NCBI GenBank assembly: GCA_900635495.1
Contig: LR134136.1
Span: 1,488,001 to 1,552,000, forward strand
Length of the DNA: 64,000 nt
Direction of reading: 5' to 3'
Source: Atlantibacter hermannii
Lineage (GTDB): Bacteria > Pseudomonadota > Gammaproteobacteria > Enterobacterales > Enterobacteriaceae
Shown here: one piece after another, positions 1 through 9,141 of the stretch
Layout: every line of letters begins with the position of its first letter
How positions within the stretch are numbered: position 1 is the stretch's first letter
Notes under the pieces: generated by a model
Seen by the model: the letters and a program-made list of their open reading frames with translations, nothing else
Told to the model about the DNA's origin: nothing
The model's database searches: none
Program-made: the position numbers and the translations under genes

Positions 1-1724
1 TGAATATTGGTTTGCTGGCGCTGGCGTTGTTCGGCTTTACCACTTTCCGTAATCAGCCGACACGTCAGGTGGAAAGTAGCGCCAACAGCTCCTGGCAGCG
101 GGAGATGAAAAAGCTGCGTGCCCTGAATGAAGAAATCGTTACGCTGTTGCCGCTGGGCCTGCTGGTGCATGACCTCGAATCCAATCGAACGATCATCAGC
201 AACAGTACCGCCGACCATTTATTGCCCCATCTAAACCTGCAGAACATCACGGCAATGGCCGATCAGCATCAGGGTGTTATTCAGGCCACTATCAATAATG
301 AGCTCTATGAAATCCGCCAGTTCCGCAGTCAGGTTGTGCCGCGTGCGCAAATTTTTCTCATCCGCGAACAGGATCGGGAGATTCTGGTTAATAAGAAGCT
401 GAAACAAGCGCAGCGGCTGTATGAGAAGAATCAGCAGGGACGTGCGGCCTTTATGCAAAATATTGGCGAAGCGCTGAAAACGCCGGTTAGAAAGCTGGCG
501 GAGCAGGCGGGTATGGCGTCCGACGATAACCGTGCGCTGGCAAACCAGGCGGATGAAATTGTGCGTCTGGTGGATGAGATTCAGCTGTTAAACCAGCTGG
601 AAACCGAGAGCTGGAAAACCACTCAACGCGAATTTTCCATCCAGGAAGTGATCGATGAAGTGGTTCCGCTGGTTCTGCCTGCCGCCAAGCGTAAAGGGCT
701 GCAACTGCTGGTGAAAAACCAACTGGCGGCCAATGAAACCCGTTACGGCGACCGTGAAGCGTTGCAAAAGATCCTGTTGATGCTGTTGCAGTACGCGGTG
801 ACCACCACGGACATCGGCAAAATTACGCTGGAAGTGAACGAGGAAGAGTCGGCGAAAGAGCGCCTGAACTTACGTATTCTCAATACCGGGCAGGGGCTGA
901 CCCCGCAGGAAATCGACAATCTTCATTTCCCGTTCCTGAATGACACATCGGGCGACCGCTTCGGCAAGGCCAACGGGCTCACCTTCTATTTGTGCAACCA
1001 GCTGGCGAAACAGCTGGGTGGTTATCTGAATATTAAATCCCGGAATGAGTTAGGGACGCGCTACTCGCTTCATGTCAATATGGCGGTGGAATCCAAAGAG
1101 GAAGAAGACGAAGAGCGGCTGCTGGACGATGTCATCGCCATGGTGGATGTAACATCTAACGAAGTGCGTTCCGTGGTCGTGCGCCTGTTGGAAAGTTGGG
1201 GCGCCAGCTGCATCACCCCAGATGAACGACTGATAAGTCAAGAGTTTGATATTTTCTTAACTGATAATCCGTCAAATCTTACAGCAACGGGGTTGCTTTT
1301 AAGCGATGATGAAGACCGCGTACAACAGTTAGCGCCTGGTAAACTGCGTGTTAATTTTAATATCAGCGCAGCTTTGCAGGAAGCAGTGCTACAACTAATA
1401 GAAGAGCAACTGGCGCAAGAAGCTGTTCCGGAATCTCCTCTGGGCGGCGATGAAAATGCTCAACTTCACGCCAGCGGCTATTACGCGCTGTTTGTCGACA
1501 CAGTACCGGACGATGTGAAGAGATTGTATACTGAGGCAGCGACAAGCGATTTTGCTGCGCTGGCTCAGACGGCGCACCGCCTGAAAGGGGTGTTCGCTAT
1601 GCTCAATCTTGTCCCCGGCAAGCAGTTATGTGAAACGCTGGAGCATAATATTCGCGAGATGGATGCTCCAGGTATTGAAAAAGATATCAGTGACATTGAC
1701 GCTTACGTCAATCGCTTGCTGTAG
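1..1724 (+). CDS. rcsD: RcsD phosphotransferase, C-terminal part (5' end outside window)
   Basis: Inner-membrane phosphorelay protein that passes phosphate between RcsC and RcsB in the Rcs envelope-stress pathway. The reading frame is open from base 3, so the start and the N-terminal periplasmic part lie outside the window. About 573 residues remain of a protein usually near 890. The visible part starts in the end of a membrane segment (LLALALFGF), then a HisKA/HATPase-like region without an obvious catalytic histidine, the RcsD-ABL region, and a C-terminal HPt domain whose motif AHRLKGVFAMLNL carries the phosphotransfer histidine. It ends 16 bases before rcsB, the usual enteric arrangement. 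Confidence 0.95.
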   Translation, partial: NIGLLALALFGFTTFRNQPTRQVESSANSSWQREMKKLRALNEEIVTLLPLGLLVHDLESNRTIISNSTADHLLPHLNLQNITAMADQHQGVIQATINNELYEIRQFRSQVVPRAQIFLIREQDREILVNKKLKQAQRLYEKNQQGRAAFMQNIGEALKTPVRKLAEQAGMASDDNRALANQADEIVRLVDEIQLLNQLETESWKTTQREFSIQEVIDEVVPLVLPAAKRKGLQLLVKNQLAANETRYGDREALQKILLMLLQYAVTTTDIGKITLEVNEEESAKERLNLRILNTGQGLTPQEIDNLHFPFLNDTSGDRFGKANGLTFYLCNQLAKQLGGYLNIKSRNELGTRYSLHVNMAVESKEEEDEERLLDDVIAMVDVTSNEVRSVVVRLLESWGASCITPDERLISQEFDIFLTDNPSNLTATGLLLSDDEDRVQQLAPGKLRVNFNISAALQEAVLQLIEEQLAQEAVPESPLGGDENAQLHASGYYALFVDTVPDDVKRLYTEAATSDFAALAQTAHRLKGVFAMLNLVPGKQLCETLEHNIREMDAPGIEKDISDIDAYVNRLL

Positions 1725-1740
1725 CAAGGTAGCCTATTAC

Positions 1741-2391
1741 ATGAACAATATGAACGTAATTATTGCCGATGACCATCCGATTGTACTGTTCGGTATTCGT
1801 AAGTCTCTGGAACAAATCGAATGGGTGAACGTTGTCGGCGAGTTTGAAGATTCCACAGCACTGATTAACAATTTACCCAAGCTTGACGCGCACGTGTTGA
1901 TTACCGATCTCTCAATGCCGGGAGATAAATACGGTGACGGCATTACGCTGATTAAATACATCAAACGCCATTTCCCGAACCTGTCCATTATCGTGCTGAC
2001 GATGAACAATAACCCGGCGATCTTAAGCGCCGTGTTGGATCTGGATATTGAAGGCATTGTACTGAAGCAAGGCGCGCCAACGGATTTACCGAAAGCCCTG
2101 GCTGCGCTGCAAAAAGGTAAGAAATTCACGCCGGAAAGCGTTTCGCGCCTGCTGGAAAAAATCAGCGCCAGCGGCTATGGAGATAAACGCCTGTCGCCGA
2201 AAGAAAGTGAGGTTCTGCGCCTGTTTGCTGAAGGTTTCCTGGTGACGGAAATTGCCAAGAAGCTTAACCGTAGTATTAAGACCATCAGTAGCCAGAAAAA
2301 ATCAGCCATGATGAAGCTGGGCGTCGATAACGATATCGCCCTGCTGAATTACCTTTCGTCGGTGACGCTCGCGCCATCGGATAAAGAGTAA
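1741..2391 (+). CDS. rcsB: Response regulator RcsB
   Basis: Transcription factor of the Rcs system; controls capsule, motility and envelope-stress genes, alone or with partners such as RcsA. The start at 1741 (MNNMNVIIADDHP) gives 216 residues, the exact family length; the longer upstream-open frame is not needed. The N-terminal receiver domain shows the acidic pocket (ADDH) and phospho-acceptor Asp in LITDLSMPG. The C-terminal LuxR/FixJ helix-turn-helix reads LSPKESEVLRLFAEG to IKTISSQKKSAM. Near-identical to E. coli RcsB. Followed directly by a strong terminator. Confidence 0.98.
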   Translation: MNNMNVIIADDHPIVLFGIRKSLEQIEWVNVVGEFEDSTALINNLPKLDAHVLITDLSMPGDKYGDGITLIKYIKRHFPNLSIIVLTMNNNPAILSAVLDLDIEGIVLKQGAPTDLPKALAALQKGKKFTPESVSRLLEKISASGYGDKRLSPKESEVLRLFAEGFLVTEIAKKLNRSIKTISSQKKSAMMKLGVDNDIALLNYLSSVTLAPSDKE

Positions 2392-2397
2392 TCCCGT

Positions 2398-2428
2398 AAA
2401 AAGCCCTCCGATGGAGGGCTTTTTTTTT
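2398..2428 (+). terminator. Rho-independent terminator of rcsB
   Basis: Hairpin AAAGCCCTCC / GGAGGGCTTT with a GAT loop followed by a long T run, seven bases after the rcsB stop. In E. coli rcsC would follow in opposite orientation; here the next gene is a leftward transaldolase. Confidence 0.93.
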
Positions 2429-2496
2429 GGCTGTTAGCGGGCAATATCGCCTCTTTTACACGCCGACTTCTCTGCTTTTCAGCATAACCGAATACT

Positions 2497-3499
2497 TCAC
2501 ACGCCTGCATCGGCTGGCGCAGACGACGCGCTGGCTGTTTTCGCGTGAGCCAGCCGGGCGGCAAGCATGGCTTCAAGTTTCTCCTGGTCTGCGGCAAACA
2601 ATCGGATTCCTTCCGCCAGTTTGTCCACCGCCATGGCATCCTGATGATGCTGCCAGTAAAACTCCGCTTCACTCATTGGCGACGGGCGATTTTCCACGGC
2701 CACATCGGCGCTGAGTTTAACCTCAACACTTTCATGCCGGGCCTCAAGCTCGCTGAGCAGGGCAGGGGAAATGGTTAAGCGGTCACATCCGGCTAATGCC
2801 AGTACCTGCTCGGCTTTGCGAAAGCTCGCGCCCATGATCACCGTTGGGTAGCGATGGGCTTTATAGTAATTATAGATATCACGCACGGATACCACGCCCG
2901 GATCGCGTTCTGCCTGATAGTGCTCCTGCGGCTGATGGTGCTGATACCAGTCATAAATTCGCCCGACAAACGGCGAGATTAAATACACCCCCGCCTCGGC
3001 GCAGGCCCGGGCCTGGGCGAAGGAAAACAGCAGCGTCAGATTGCAGTTGATTCCTTCCTTTTCCAGCTCTTCTGCGGCGCGAATACCCTGCCAGGTCGCG
3101 GCGAGCTTAATCAGGATGCGTGATTTATCCACTCCCTCGCGCTCATACAGGCGGATTAATTTGCGCGCTTTGGCAACACACAGGCCGCGATCGAAAGAAA
3201 GGCGGGCATCCACTTCGGTGGAAACGCGGCCTGGCACATGCCGAAGCAGTTCCAGCCCAATGTTCACCGCCAGTTTATCGCCGGCATTCATCATCTGCGT
3301 TTCCCGGGAACCGCCTTGTTCAATGGCGAACCGGACTGCGTCGTCGATAAGCGGCTGATAGTGAGGAATAGCCGCCGCTTTCCAGAATCAACGACGGATT
3401 GGTGGTGGCGTCCTGCGGTTTGAAGCGGCGAACGGCTTCAATATCACCGCTGTCTGCCACGACGGTCGTGACGCGTTTGAGTTCGTCTAACTGACTCAT
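2497..3499 (-). pseudogene. tal: Transaldolase (TalA/TalB family), frameshifted near its 5' end
   Basis: Pentose-phosphate enzyme exchanging a dihydroxyacetone unit between sedoheptulose-7-P/glyceraldehyde-3-P and erythrose-4-P/fructose-6-P. The start ATG at 3499 reads MSQLDELKRVTTVVADSGD and TTNPSL, hallmarks of the family. One extra base in the CC at 3382-3383 breaks the frame; removing it joins this start to the intact remainder (from 3294) for about 333 residues. The Schiff-base lysine is in RILIKLAATWQGI, followed by GINCNLTLLFSFAQA. The C-terminal tail is slightly longer than in E. coli. Beside a set of four-carbon sugar-phosphate genes, its likely job is to consume erythrose-4-phosphate. 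The frameshift may be a sequencing error. Confidence 0.85.
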
Positions 3500-3542
3500 G
3501 TTTTGATCCTTTCAGAGACAGAGAATAAGCGGCCCGCAGCGG

Positions 3543-4001
3543 TTACGCAGGCTTACCCAGCTTCTCGTAATAACTGATTTTGTCGACTTTCGGTGCCGAG
3601 CGTCCGCCTTCAAATTCCGAGGCCAGCCACACGTCCACGATATTCTTTGCCAGCTCCGCGCCGATGACCCGTGCGCCCAGCGTCATGACTTGCGCATCGT
3701 TGCTCTTGCGGGCGCGCTCGGCGGAGTAGGTGTCATGACATTGTGCAGCGCGTACGCCCGGGACTTTATTGGCGACGATGGCCATACCGATACCGGTGCC
3801 GCACAGCAAAATACCTCGGGGATAGGTGCCATCGCCGATGGCGCTGGCAAGGTTAAACGCGATATCCGGGTAGATCAGCGAGTTGTCGGCCACGTCATGG
3901 CTGAAGTCGACAACTTCAATGCCTTTCGACTGCAAATGAGACTTCACCAGATTCTTCAGCTCTGTCGCCGCGTCATCCGCGCCAATCGCAATTGTTAACA
4001 T
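3543..4001 (-). CDS. derI: RpiB/LacB-family sugar-phosphate isomerase; probable D-erythrulose-4-phosphate isomerase
   Basis: Small aldose-ketose phosphate isomerase of 152 residues. The start at 4001 (MLTIAIGADDAA) follows a good ribosome site (GAGGAAA), so the 24-codon upstream extension is rejected. Family marks: GADDAATELK at the N terminus, the active-site cysteine in LLCGTGIGMAIVANK, and HDTYSAERARKSNDAQVM. RpiB relatives isomerise ribose-5-P, allose-6-P, or D-erythrulose-4-P (DerI/EryI). The neighbours (DhaK-type kinase, TpiA paralogue, transaldolase) favour making D-erythrose-4-P. Ends 43 bases before the transaldolase start; both are on one leftward transcript. Family certain, substrate inferred. 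Confidence 0.8.
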   Translation of the reverse strand: MLTIAIGADDAATELKNLVKSHLQSKGIEVVDFSHDVADNSLIYPDIAFNLASAIGDGTYPRGILLCGTGIGMAIVANKVPGVRAAQCHDTYSAERARKSNDAQVMTLGARVIGAELAKNIVDVWLASEFEGGRSAPKVDKISYYEKLGKPA

Positions 4002-4059
4002 AATGTTTTCCTCACATCGGGGTACAGGGGAAGCTTTGCTGTTCATCTGAGCGGTTGCC

Positions 4060-4403
4060 ATACATGTGAACAATTATCAGCTGGATAAAAAGTAGCTTTT
4101 AATAAACATTAGTTCAACACATTTTCATATGTACATTAAAAAATGATGGTTGATACCTCTTTTTTAGTGTGCGTAAGCCGCCGTAGCGCTCAAAAAACAC
4201 ATTTTGAGGGCGATCACAGTTTCATATGATGTTCATATGCGCAAATCTTATGAACTGTTAATGTTCATTTGTCATGTAGCGAAAATGTGAATGATTTATG
4301 TGATTAGCTATGCAATCTGGCATATCCATAATCGCGAGTAATACGACATCACCCTTTACCCTGATCCCACCGGTAACCAGGTTACCCCGGAAGGAGAGAC
4401 ACT
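4060..4403. promoter_or_regulatory. Divergent control region with CRP-like site and repeated TTCATATG boxes
   Basis: Intergenic stretch between the leftward isomerase and the rightward transporter; no gene seen. TTTGAgggcgaTCACA at 4203-4218 fits a CRP site (right half perfect, left half 4 of 5). TTCATATG occurs at about 4123, 4221 and 4232, with the reverse-like TTATGAA at 4248 and a looser GTTCATTTG at 4263. Such clustered repeats in a divergent promoter are plausible operators for the SorC-family regulator encoded at 10.1 kb. An AAGGAGAG ribosome site at 4391 serves the GTG start at 4404. Operator assignment is inference. Confidence 0.55.
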
Positions 4404-5761
4404 GTGACCAGCACTCATCAAAACGTAGCGACTGACGTTGAAAAGTCAGCCATTCGTAAGATCTCGATTCGTCTTGTGCCATTTGTTGCTCTGATGTTCT
4501 TTATTAACTTCCTCGACAGAACGGCCATCTCCTTTGCCGGCCCTAACGGCATGATGGATGATCTGGGCCTCCAGGTTGCGCAGTTCGGCCTGGCCTCCGG
4601 GATTTTCTTTATCGGTTACATCCTGCTTGAAGTGCCCAGCAACCTGGCACTGGCACCGCTACGGCGCACGCCGCTGGCTGGCGCGCATCATGGTTTCCTG
4701 GGGTATCGTTTCACTGTTATTCACCTGGGTGAGTAATGTGGAAGGCCTCTATATCCTGCGGTTACTGCTGGGTGTGGCGGAAGCAGGATTCTTTCCCGGC
4801 GCGATCTTCTTCCTGAGCGCGTGGGTGCCGGCACGCCATCGCAGCAAAATTCTGGCGCTGTTCTACCTGGCGCAACCGCTGACAGTGGTCTTCGGCGCGC
4901 CGCTGGCGGCCTGGTTTATTAATCAGCATGGCCTGTTCGGCCTGGAAGGCTGGCGTGTGATGTTCCTGGGTGTGTCGGTACCGGCTATCGTGGTCGGGAT
5001 CGTGGCGTGGTTCTATCTGATTGATAAGCCGTCCGACGCGAAGTGGCTCACCCAAAATGAGAAAGACTGGCTAAACACAGAGCTGGCGCGTGAAGACGCC
5101 CAAAAATCCAGCGCCGCTAACCACAGCCTGCGTTCGGTGATGGCCAATGGCCGCGTATGGGTGCTGTGCCTGATCTACTTCGGTTTCGTTTACGGCCTGT
5201 ATGCGCTGGCATTCTTCCTGCCCACCATCATTGGCGGCTTCCAGAGCCAGTTCAACGTCACCTTCGGCGTGATGGAAAAAGGCTTGATCACCGGTGCGCC
5301 GTACCTGGTCGCAGCCATCGTCATGTACTTCTGGTCGCGTGATGTCTCCCGTCGCGGCATCAAAACCTGGCATATCGCCATTCCAGCCCCTGGTCGGTGC
5401 CGTGACCGTTCCTACTGCGCTGTATATGGAAACGCCGTTTGCCACCATGGTGGTGATTTCGTTGACCGCCAGCGCCATCTTTGCCGCGCTGCCTAACTTC
5501 TGGACCTTACCGACGCAATTCCTGTCGGGTGCCTCTGCGGCAGCGGCGGTAGCGCTCATCAACACCCTCGGTAACGTGGCCGGTTTCTCGGCGGGCTACA
5601 TTACCGGCGCGTTGCACGATGTGACGCACAGCTATCTGGCACCGATGATGGTGGTGGGTGGATTTATGTTGCTGTCGGCCATTCTGATGCTGGTGCTGAG
5701 CCGCATTCCCCACTCAACGCCCGCCCCGGATGTGAAGATGAAACGAGCAGGAGAGCACTAA
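4404..5761 (+). pseudogene. MFS transporter (anion:cation symporter type), two frameshifts; probable D-apionate importer
   Basis: Twelve-helix major-facilitator permease. GTG start at 4404 after AAGGAGAG; N terminus SIRLVPFVALMFFINFLDRT is typical of the phthalate/glucarate/GudP-like sugar-acid branch. Two extra bases break it: a G at 4652-4653 and a C in the run 5387-5390. Removing both gives about 451 residues with helices through VALINTLGNVAGFSAGY and a hydrophilic C terminus. Ends one base before the kinase start, so it heads the rightward operon. A sugar-acid permease fits uptake of D-apionate; that substrate is inference from neighbours. Both indels could be sequence errors. Confidence 0.8.
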
Positions 5762-5762
5762 T

Positions 5763-7517
5763 ATGACATGGCTATTTAATAATCCCTCCGACTTTGCCAA
5801 AGAGATGGTGGCGGGTTTTGTCAACGCCAATGCGGAAATCGTACGGCAGGTGCCGGGCGGGGTTATTCGCAATACCCAAAGTCAGCCAGGGACGGTGGCT
5901 ATCGTCATCGGCGGCGGCTCGGGCCACTACCCGGCGTTCGCCGGCTGGTGGGACAAGGACTGGCGCACGGCGCGGCGATGGGCAACCTGTTCGCCTCGCC
6001 GTCCGCTCAGCAAATTTGCTCGGTGGCGAAAGCGGCCAACAACGGCGCGGGCGTACTGTTAGCGTTCGGCAACTACGCGGGCGACGTGCTGCACTTTGGC
6101 CTGGCGCGGGAACGCCTGATGGCTGAAGGCATTCCCTGCGAACTGATTGCCGTCACCGACGACATTACCAGCGCATCGCCAAACGAAAGCGAAAAGCGCC
6201 GCGGCGTGGCGGGCGATCTGGTGGTCTTTAAAGCCGCGGCGGCAGCGGCGGAGCAGGGCGCTTCCCTGGAAGAGGTGCTGCGCGTCGCCAGAGAGGCCAA
6301 TCAGCGCACCCGCACCATCGGCGTGGCGTTTTCCGGCTGTACGTTGCCGGGAGCGGAACACCCGCTGTTTACCGTACCGGAAGGCCAGATGGGCTTCGGA
6401 ATGGGGATCCACGGCGAGCCTGGTATCCGCGACATGCCGGTACCGGGAGCCAGCGAGCTGGCGGATATGCTGGTGGAACAGTTGCTCAACGATTTACCAT
6501 CCGGCGTTAGCGTCAAAGGCGCACGCGTGGGGGCGATTCTCAACGGCCTCGGTTCGGTGAAATATGAAGAGCTGTTCGTGGTATGGCACGGGGTTCAACA
6601 ACGTCTGAACGATCGTGGCGTAGTGCTGGCGGATGTGCAGGTTGGGGAGTTCGTCACCAGTTTTAATATGGCAGGCCTGTCCCTGACGCTGGCCTGGTTT
6701 ACCGAAGAGCTGGAAGCGCTGTGGCTGGCACCGGCCTACAGCCCGGCTTTCAAACGCGGATCTGTACTGACTGCGCAGCCGTTAGCGGCGAATGTCGACG
6801 GAGAATGCGAGCAGGATACGGTGCCGGACGCCTCCCGACGCCTCGCGTGAAGCCGCCGTTCGCGTGGTCGCGATGATAGATGCGCTGGCCGATGTGGTGA
6901 TTGAACATGCGGAAGAGCTGGGCCGGATCGACGCTATCGCAGGCGACGGCGACCACGGTATCGGTATGGAGCGCGGCGTTCGTGCGGCGCGGGAATGTGC
7001 GCATCGCTGCCTTTCACTGGGCGCGGGGGCGGGCACTGTTTTGCAACGGGCCGCCGACGCCTGGGCCGACCAGGCTGGCGGTACCTCAGGGGCGATCTGG
7101 GGCGTGATTTTAAACACAATCGGCACCGGCATCGGTAATCAACAACGACCAGATGCAAGTCGTGTCGCCAGGGCCGTCAACGACGCCGCCCACGGCGTGA
7201 TGCATTTCGGCAAAGCCAAACCCGGCGATAAAACCCTGGTGGACGTCCTGCTGCCGTTCAGCGACGCGCTGAGCGCTGAGGTAAATCAAGGTTTACCACT
7301 GTCGCAGGCCTGGAGCAACGCTGCCCGTCACGCGGAACAGTGCGCCAAAGAGACCGCGCAACTGCTGCCCAAAATGGGCCGCGCCCGTCCGCTCGCAGAA
7401 CGCAGTCTGGGTACACCCGATGCCGGTGCGGTTTCGCTGGCGATGATCGTCACGGCGGTGGGCCACTGTTTTACCGGCGTCCCTGCTGATGCAAAAGAGG
7501 GGGCGGTATGTCAGTAA
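5763..7517 (+). pseudogene. lerK: DhaK-DhaL fusion kinase, two frameshifts; probable L-erythrulose kinase
   Basis: ATP-dependent dihydroxyacetone-type kinase of about 584 residues once two indels are corrected: a missing C near 5945 and an extra C in 6834-6836. The DhaK half has GGGSGHYPAFAG and the substrate-binding histidine in FGMGIHGEPGI. The linker leads into a DhaL half with the Mg-ATP aspartates in DAIAGDGDHGIGMERG and GKAKPGDKTLVD. As sequenced it reads as three pieces. The upstream gene ends one base before it; the TIM-family gene overlaps its end by 10 bases. Homologues act on dihydroxyacetone or L-/D-erythrulose; the flanking erythrulose-phosphate isomerase families point to L-erythrulose 1-phosphate as product. 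Confidence 0.8.
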
Positions 7518-8299
7518 AACTGACGCTCGGCGTCAGCCTGAAGATGTATTTCGGCTTTCAGCAAACGCTCGACTGGAGCCGCCAGGTGGCCGACATTGTT
7601 CGTCATCACCCCTTGCTGCGCCAGCATCCGGACACCACGCTGTTTACCTTCCCGTCCGCACCGGCAATTGACGCGACGCTGCGGGCGTTCGACGGCACCG
7701 CTATGCAGGTGGGCGCACAGAATATCGCGCCCGCCGGACCCGGCGCGTGGACCGGCGAAACCAGCGCGGCGATGATCGCCGAAATGGGCGGAAAGTTTGT
7801 CGAAATCGGCCACGCTGAACGCCGTCGTCATTTTCATGAAGACGACGCGGTGATCTGCCGCAAGGTCCAGCTGGCGCTGGAAGAGGGGCTGACGCCGGTG
7901 ATTTGCATTGGCGAGCCGGAACAAATGACTATCCAGAGCGCCACCGCTTTCGCCATTCGCGAAGCGGACAACATTGTCAATTTTTTGCATCAACACGCCC
8001 TCACCGGGGATCTTATTTTCGCCTGGGAGCCGCAGTGGGCCATTGGCGCGCCACAACCGGCTTCAGCTGACTACATTCAGGCCGTGTGCGCAGGGCTGCG
8101 GGCCCATCTGGCGTCCCCGGCGGGCGACCATCGCGTGATTTATGGCGGAAGCGCGGGGCCAGGTTTATTGACTCAGCTTTGGCCGCATGTGGACGGGCTG
8201 TTTCTTGGCCGCTTTGCCCATCAACCTGCGGCGATGCAGGCGATTCTGGATGAGGCCCACACGTTGCTGACGCACGCTGACCTTAAGGAGAACGCATGA
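7508..8299 (+). CDS. lerI: TpiA paralogue; probable L-erythrulose-1-phosphate isomerase
   Basis: Triose-phosphate-isomerase fold, 263 residues. Catalytic positions are kept: Lys in GVSLKMYFG (housekeeping TpiA has GNWKM), His in VEIGHAERRRHF, Glu in FAWEPQWAIG, and the phosphate-binding IYGGSAGPG. The changed N-terminal motif and position in a kinase operon separate it from housekeeping TpiA and resemble EryH/LerI, which converts L-erythrulose-1-P to D-erythrulose-4-P. Start overlaps the kinase by 10 bases and its stop overlaps the next start (ATGA), so the genes are translationally coupled. Family certain; substrate inferred. Confidence 0.82.
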   Translation: MSVKLTLGVSLKMYFGFQQTLDWSRQVADIVRHHPLLRQHPDTTLFTFPSAPAIDATLRAFDGTAMQVGAQNIAPAGPGAWTGETSAAMIAEMGGKFVEIGHAERRRHFHEDDAVICRKVQLALEEGLTPVICIGEPEQMTIQSATAFAIREADNIVNFLHQHALTGDLIFAWEPQWAIGAPQPASADYIQAVCAGLRAHLASPAGDHRVIYGGSAGPGLLTQLWPHVDGLFLGRFAHQPAAMQAILDEAHTLLTHADLKENA

Positions 8300-9141
8300 A
8301 AATCGGGATCAGTACTTACGCATATTTATGGCAACTGTCAGAAAAAGCACCGCAGCCGATGAATCTGTTCGACGCGATTGACGACAGTCAGCGGCTTGGC
8401 GCGACGGTGTTCCAGATTTGCGATTACCCGCAGATAACCGACTGGTCATCCGGCGAGCTGGCTCGCCTGGCACAGCATGCGGCGCAGGCGGGGATTGCAC
8501 TGGAACTCGGCACCAAAGGGGTGATGCCAGCGCATCTTCAGCGCTATCTGTCGATTGCAGAGGCGCTCGATTGCGCGCTGCTGCGCACCATGATCAACAG
8601 CCCCGACTCGCGGCCAACCTTAAGCGATGCCCGGCGCCAGCTGGAGAGCGTATTACCCGCCTTCGAGCAACAGGGCGTGGCGATTTGCCTGGAAACCTAT
8701 GAGCAGGTGTCAACCGACGACAACGTCGCGCTGGTAAAAGCGATTGACTCGCCGCTGGTGGGGATTTGCCTCGACCCGGCGAACTGCGTCGCCAGTCTTG
8801 AGCAGCCTGGGGATGTGGTAGAGAAGACCGCGCCGTACGTTCTGAACTGGCACGTGAAAGATTTTGCTTTCTCCCGCCGCGACGGCTGGGTGGGCTTTAC
8901 ACTCGCGGGCGCTAAGCTCGGGGAAGGTCTGCTGCGCTACGACGAGATATACCAGCGCATCGAGCCGCAAACCCGCGGCATTAACCAAATTATTGAGCAC
9001 TGGTTGCCCTGGCAGGGCGACGGTGAAAGCACCTGTCGCCTCGAGGCGGCATGGACCGAACACAATATGAAGTATCTGCTGGATAAACAATCCTCCAGTC
9101 CTCTTTCAACGAACACCAGGGAGTCACATCATGTCTGCTGA
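8296..9141 (+). CDS. oiaC: Xylose-isomerase-like TIM barrel protein; probable 3-oxo-isoapionate decarboxylase
   Basis: 281-residue member of the AP-endonuclease-2/xylose-isomerase-like barrel family, starting MKIGISTYAYLWQ. Likely metal ligands: Glu in ICLETYEQ, Asp in CLDPANC, His in NWHVKDF and a late Glu in IIEHWLPW. Annotation pipelines would call it a sugar phosphate isomerase/epimerase. Beside an ApnO-like oxidoreductase and an erythrulose-type kinase, the best match is OiaC of the D-apionate pathway, which releases CO2 to give L-erythrulose. Overlaps the previous gene by 4 bases and the next by 11. The assignment rests on context plus family resemblance. Confidence 0.68.
   Translation: MKIGISTYAYLWQLSEKAPQPMNLFDAIDDSQRLGATVFQICDYPQITDWSSGELARLAQHAAQAGIALELGTKGVMPAHLQRYLSIAEALDCALLRTMINSPDSRPTLSDARRQLESVLPAFEQQGVAICLETYEQVSTDDNVALVKAIDSPLVGICLDPANCVASLEQPGDVVEKTAPYVLNWHVKDFAFSRRDGWVGFTLAGAKLGEGLLRYDEIYQRIEPQTRGINQIIEHWLPWQGDGESTCRLEAAWTEHNMKYLLDKQSSSPLSTNTRESHHVC

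Noticed and set aside
2497..3499. Fructose-6-phosphate aldolase instead of transaldolase
   Set aside because: Corrected length of about 333 residues and the KLAATWQGI motif fit TalA/TalB; the aldolases are about 220 residues.
5763..7517. Ordinary glycerol-pathway dihydroxyacetone kinase
   Set aside because: Not excluded by sequence, but no glycerol dehydrogenase is nearby while erythrulose-phosphate isomerase families are; kept as the alternative.
7508..8299. Housekeeping triose-phosphate isomerase
   Set aside because: The N-terminal catalytic motif differs (GVSLKM) and it is embedded and coupled in a catabolic operon.
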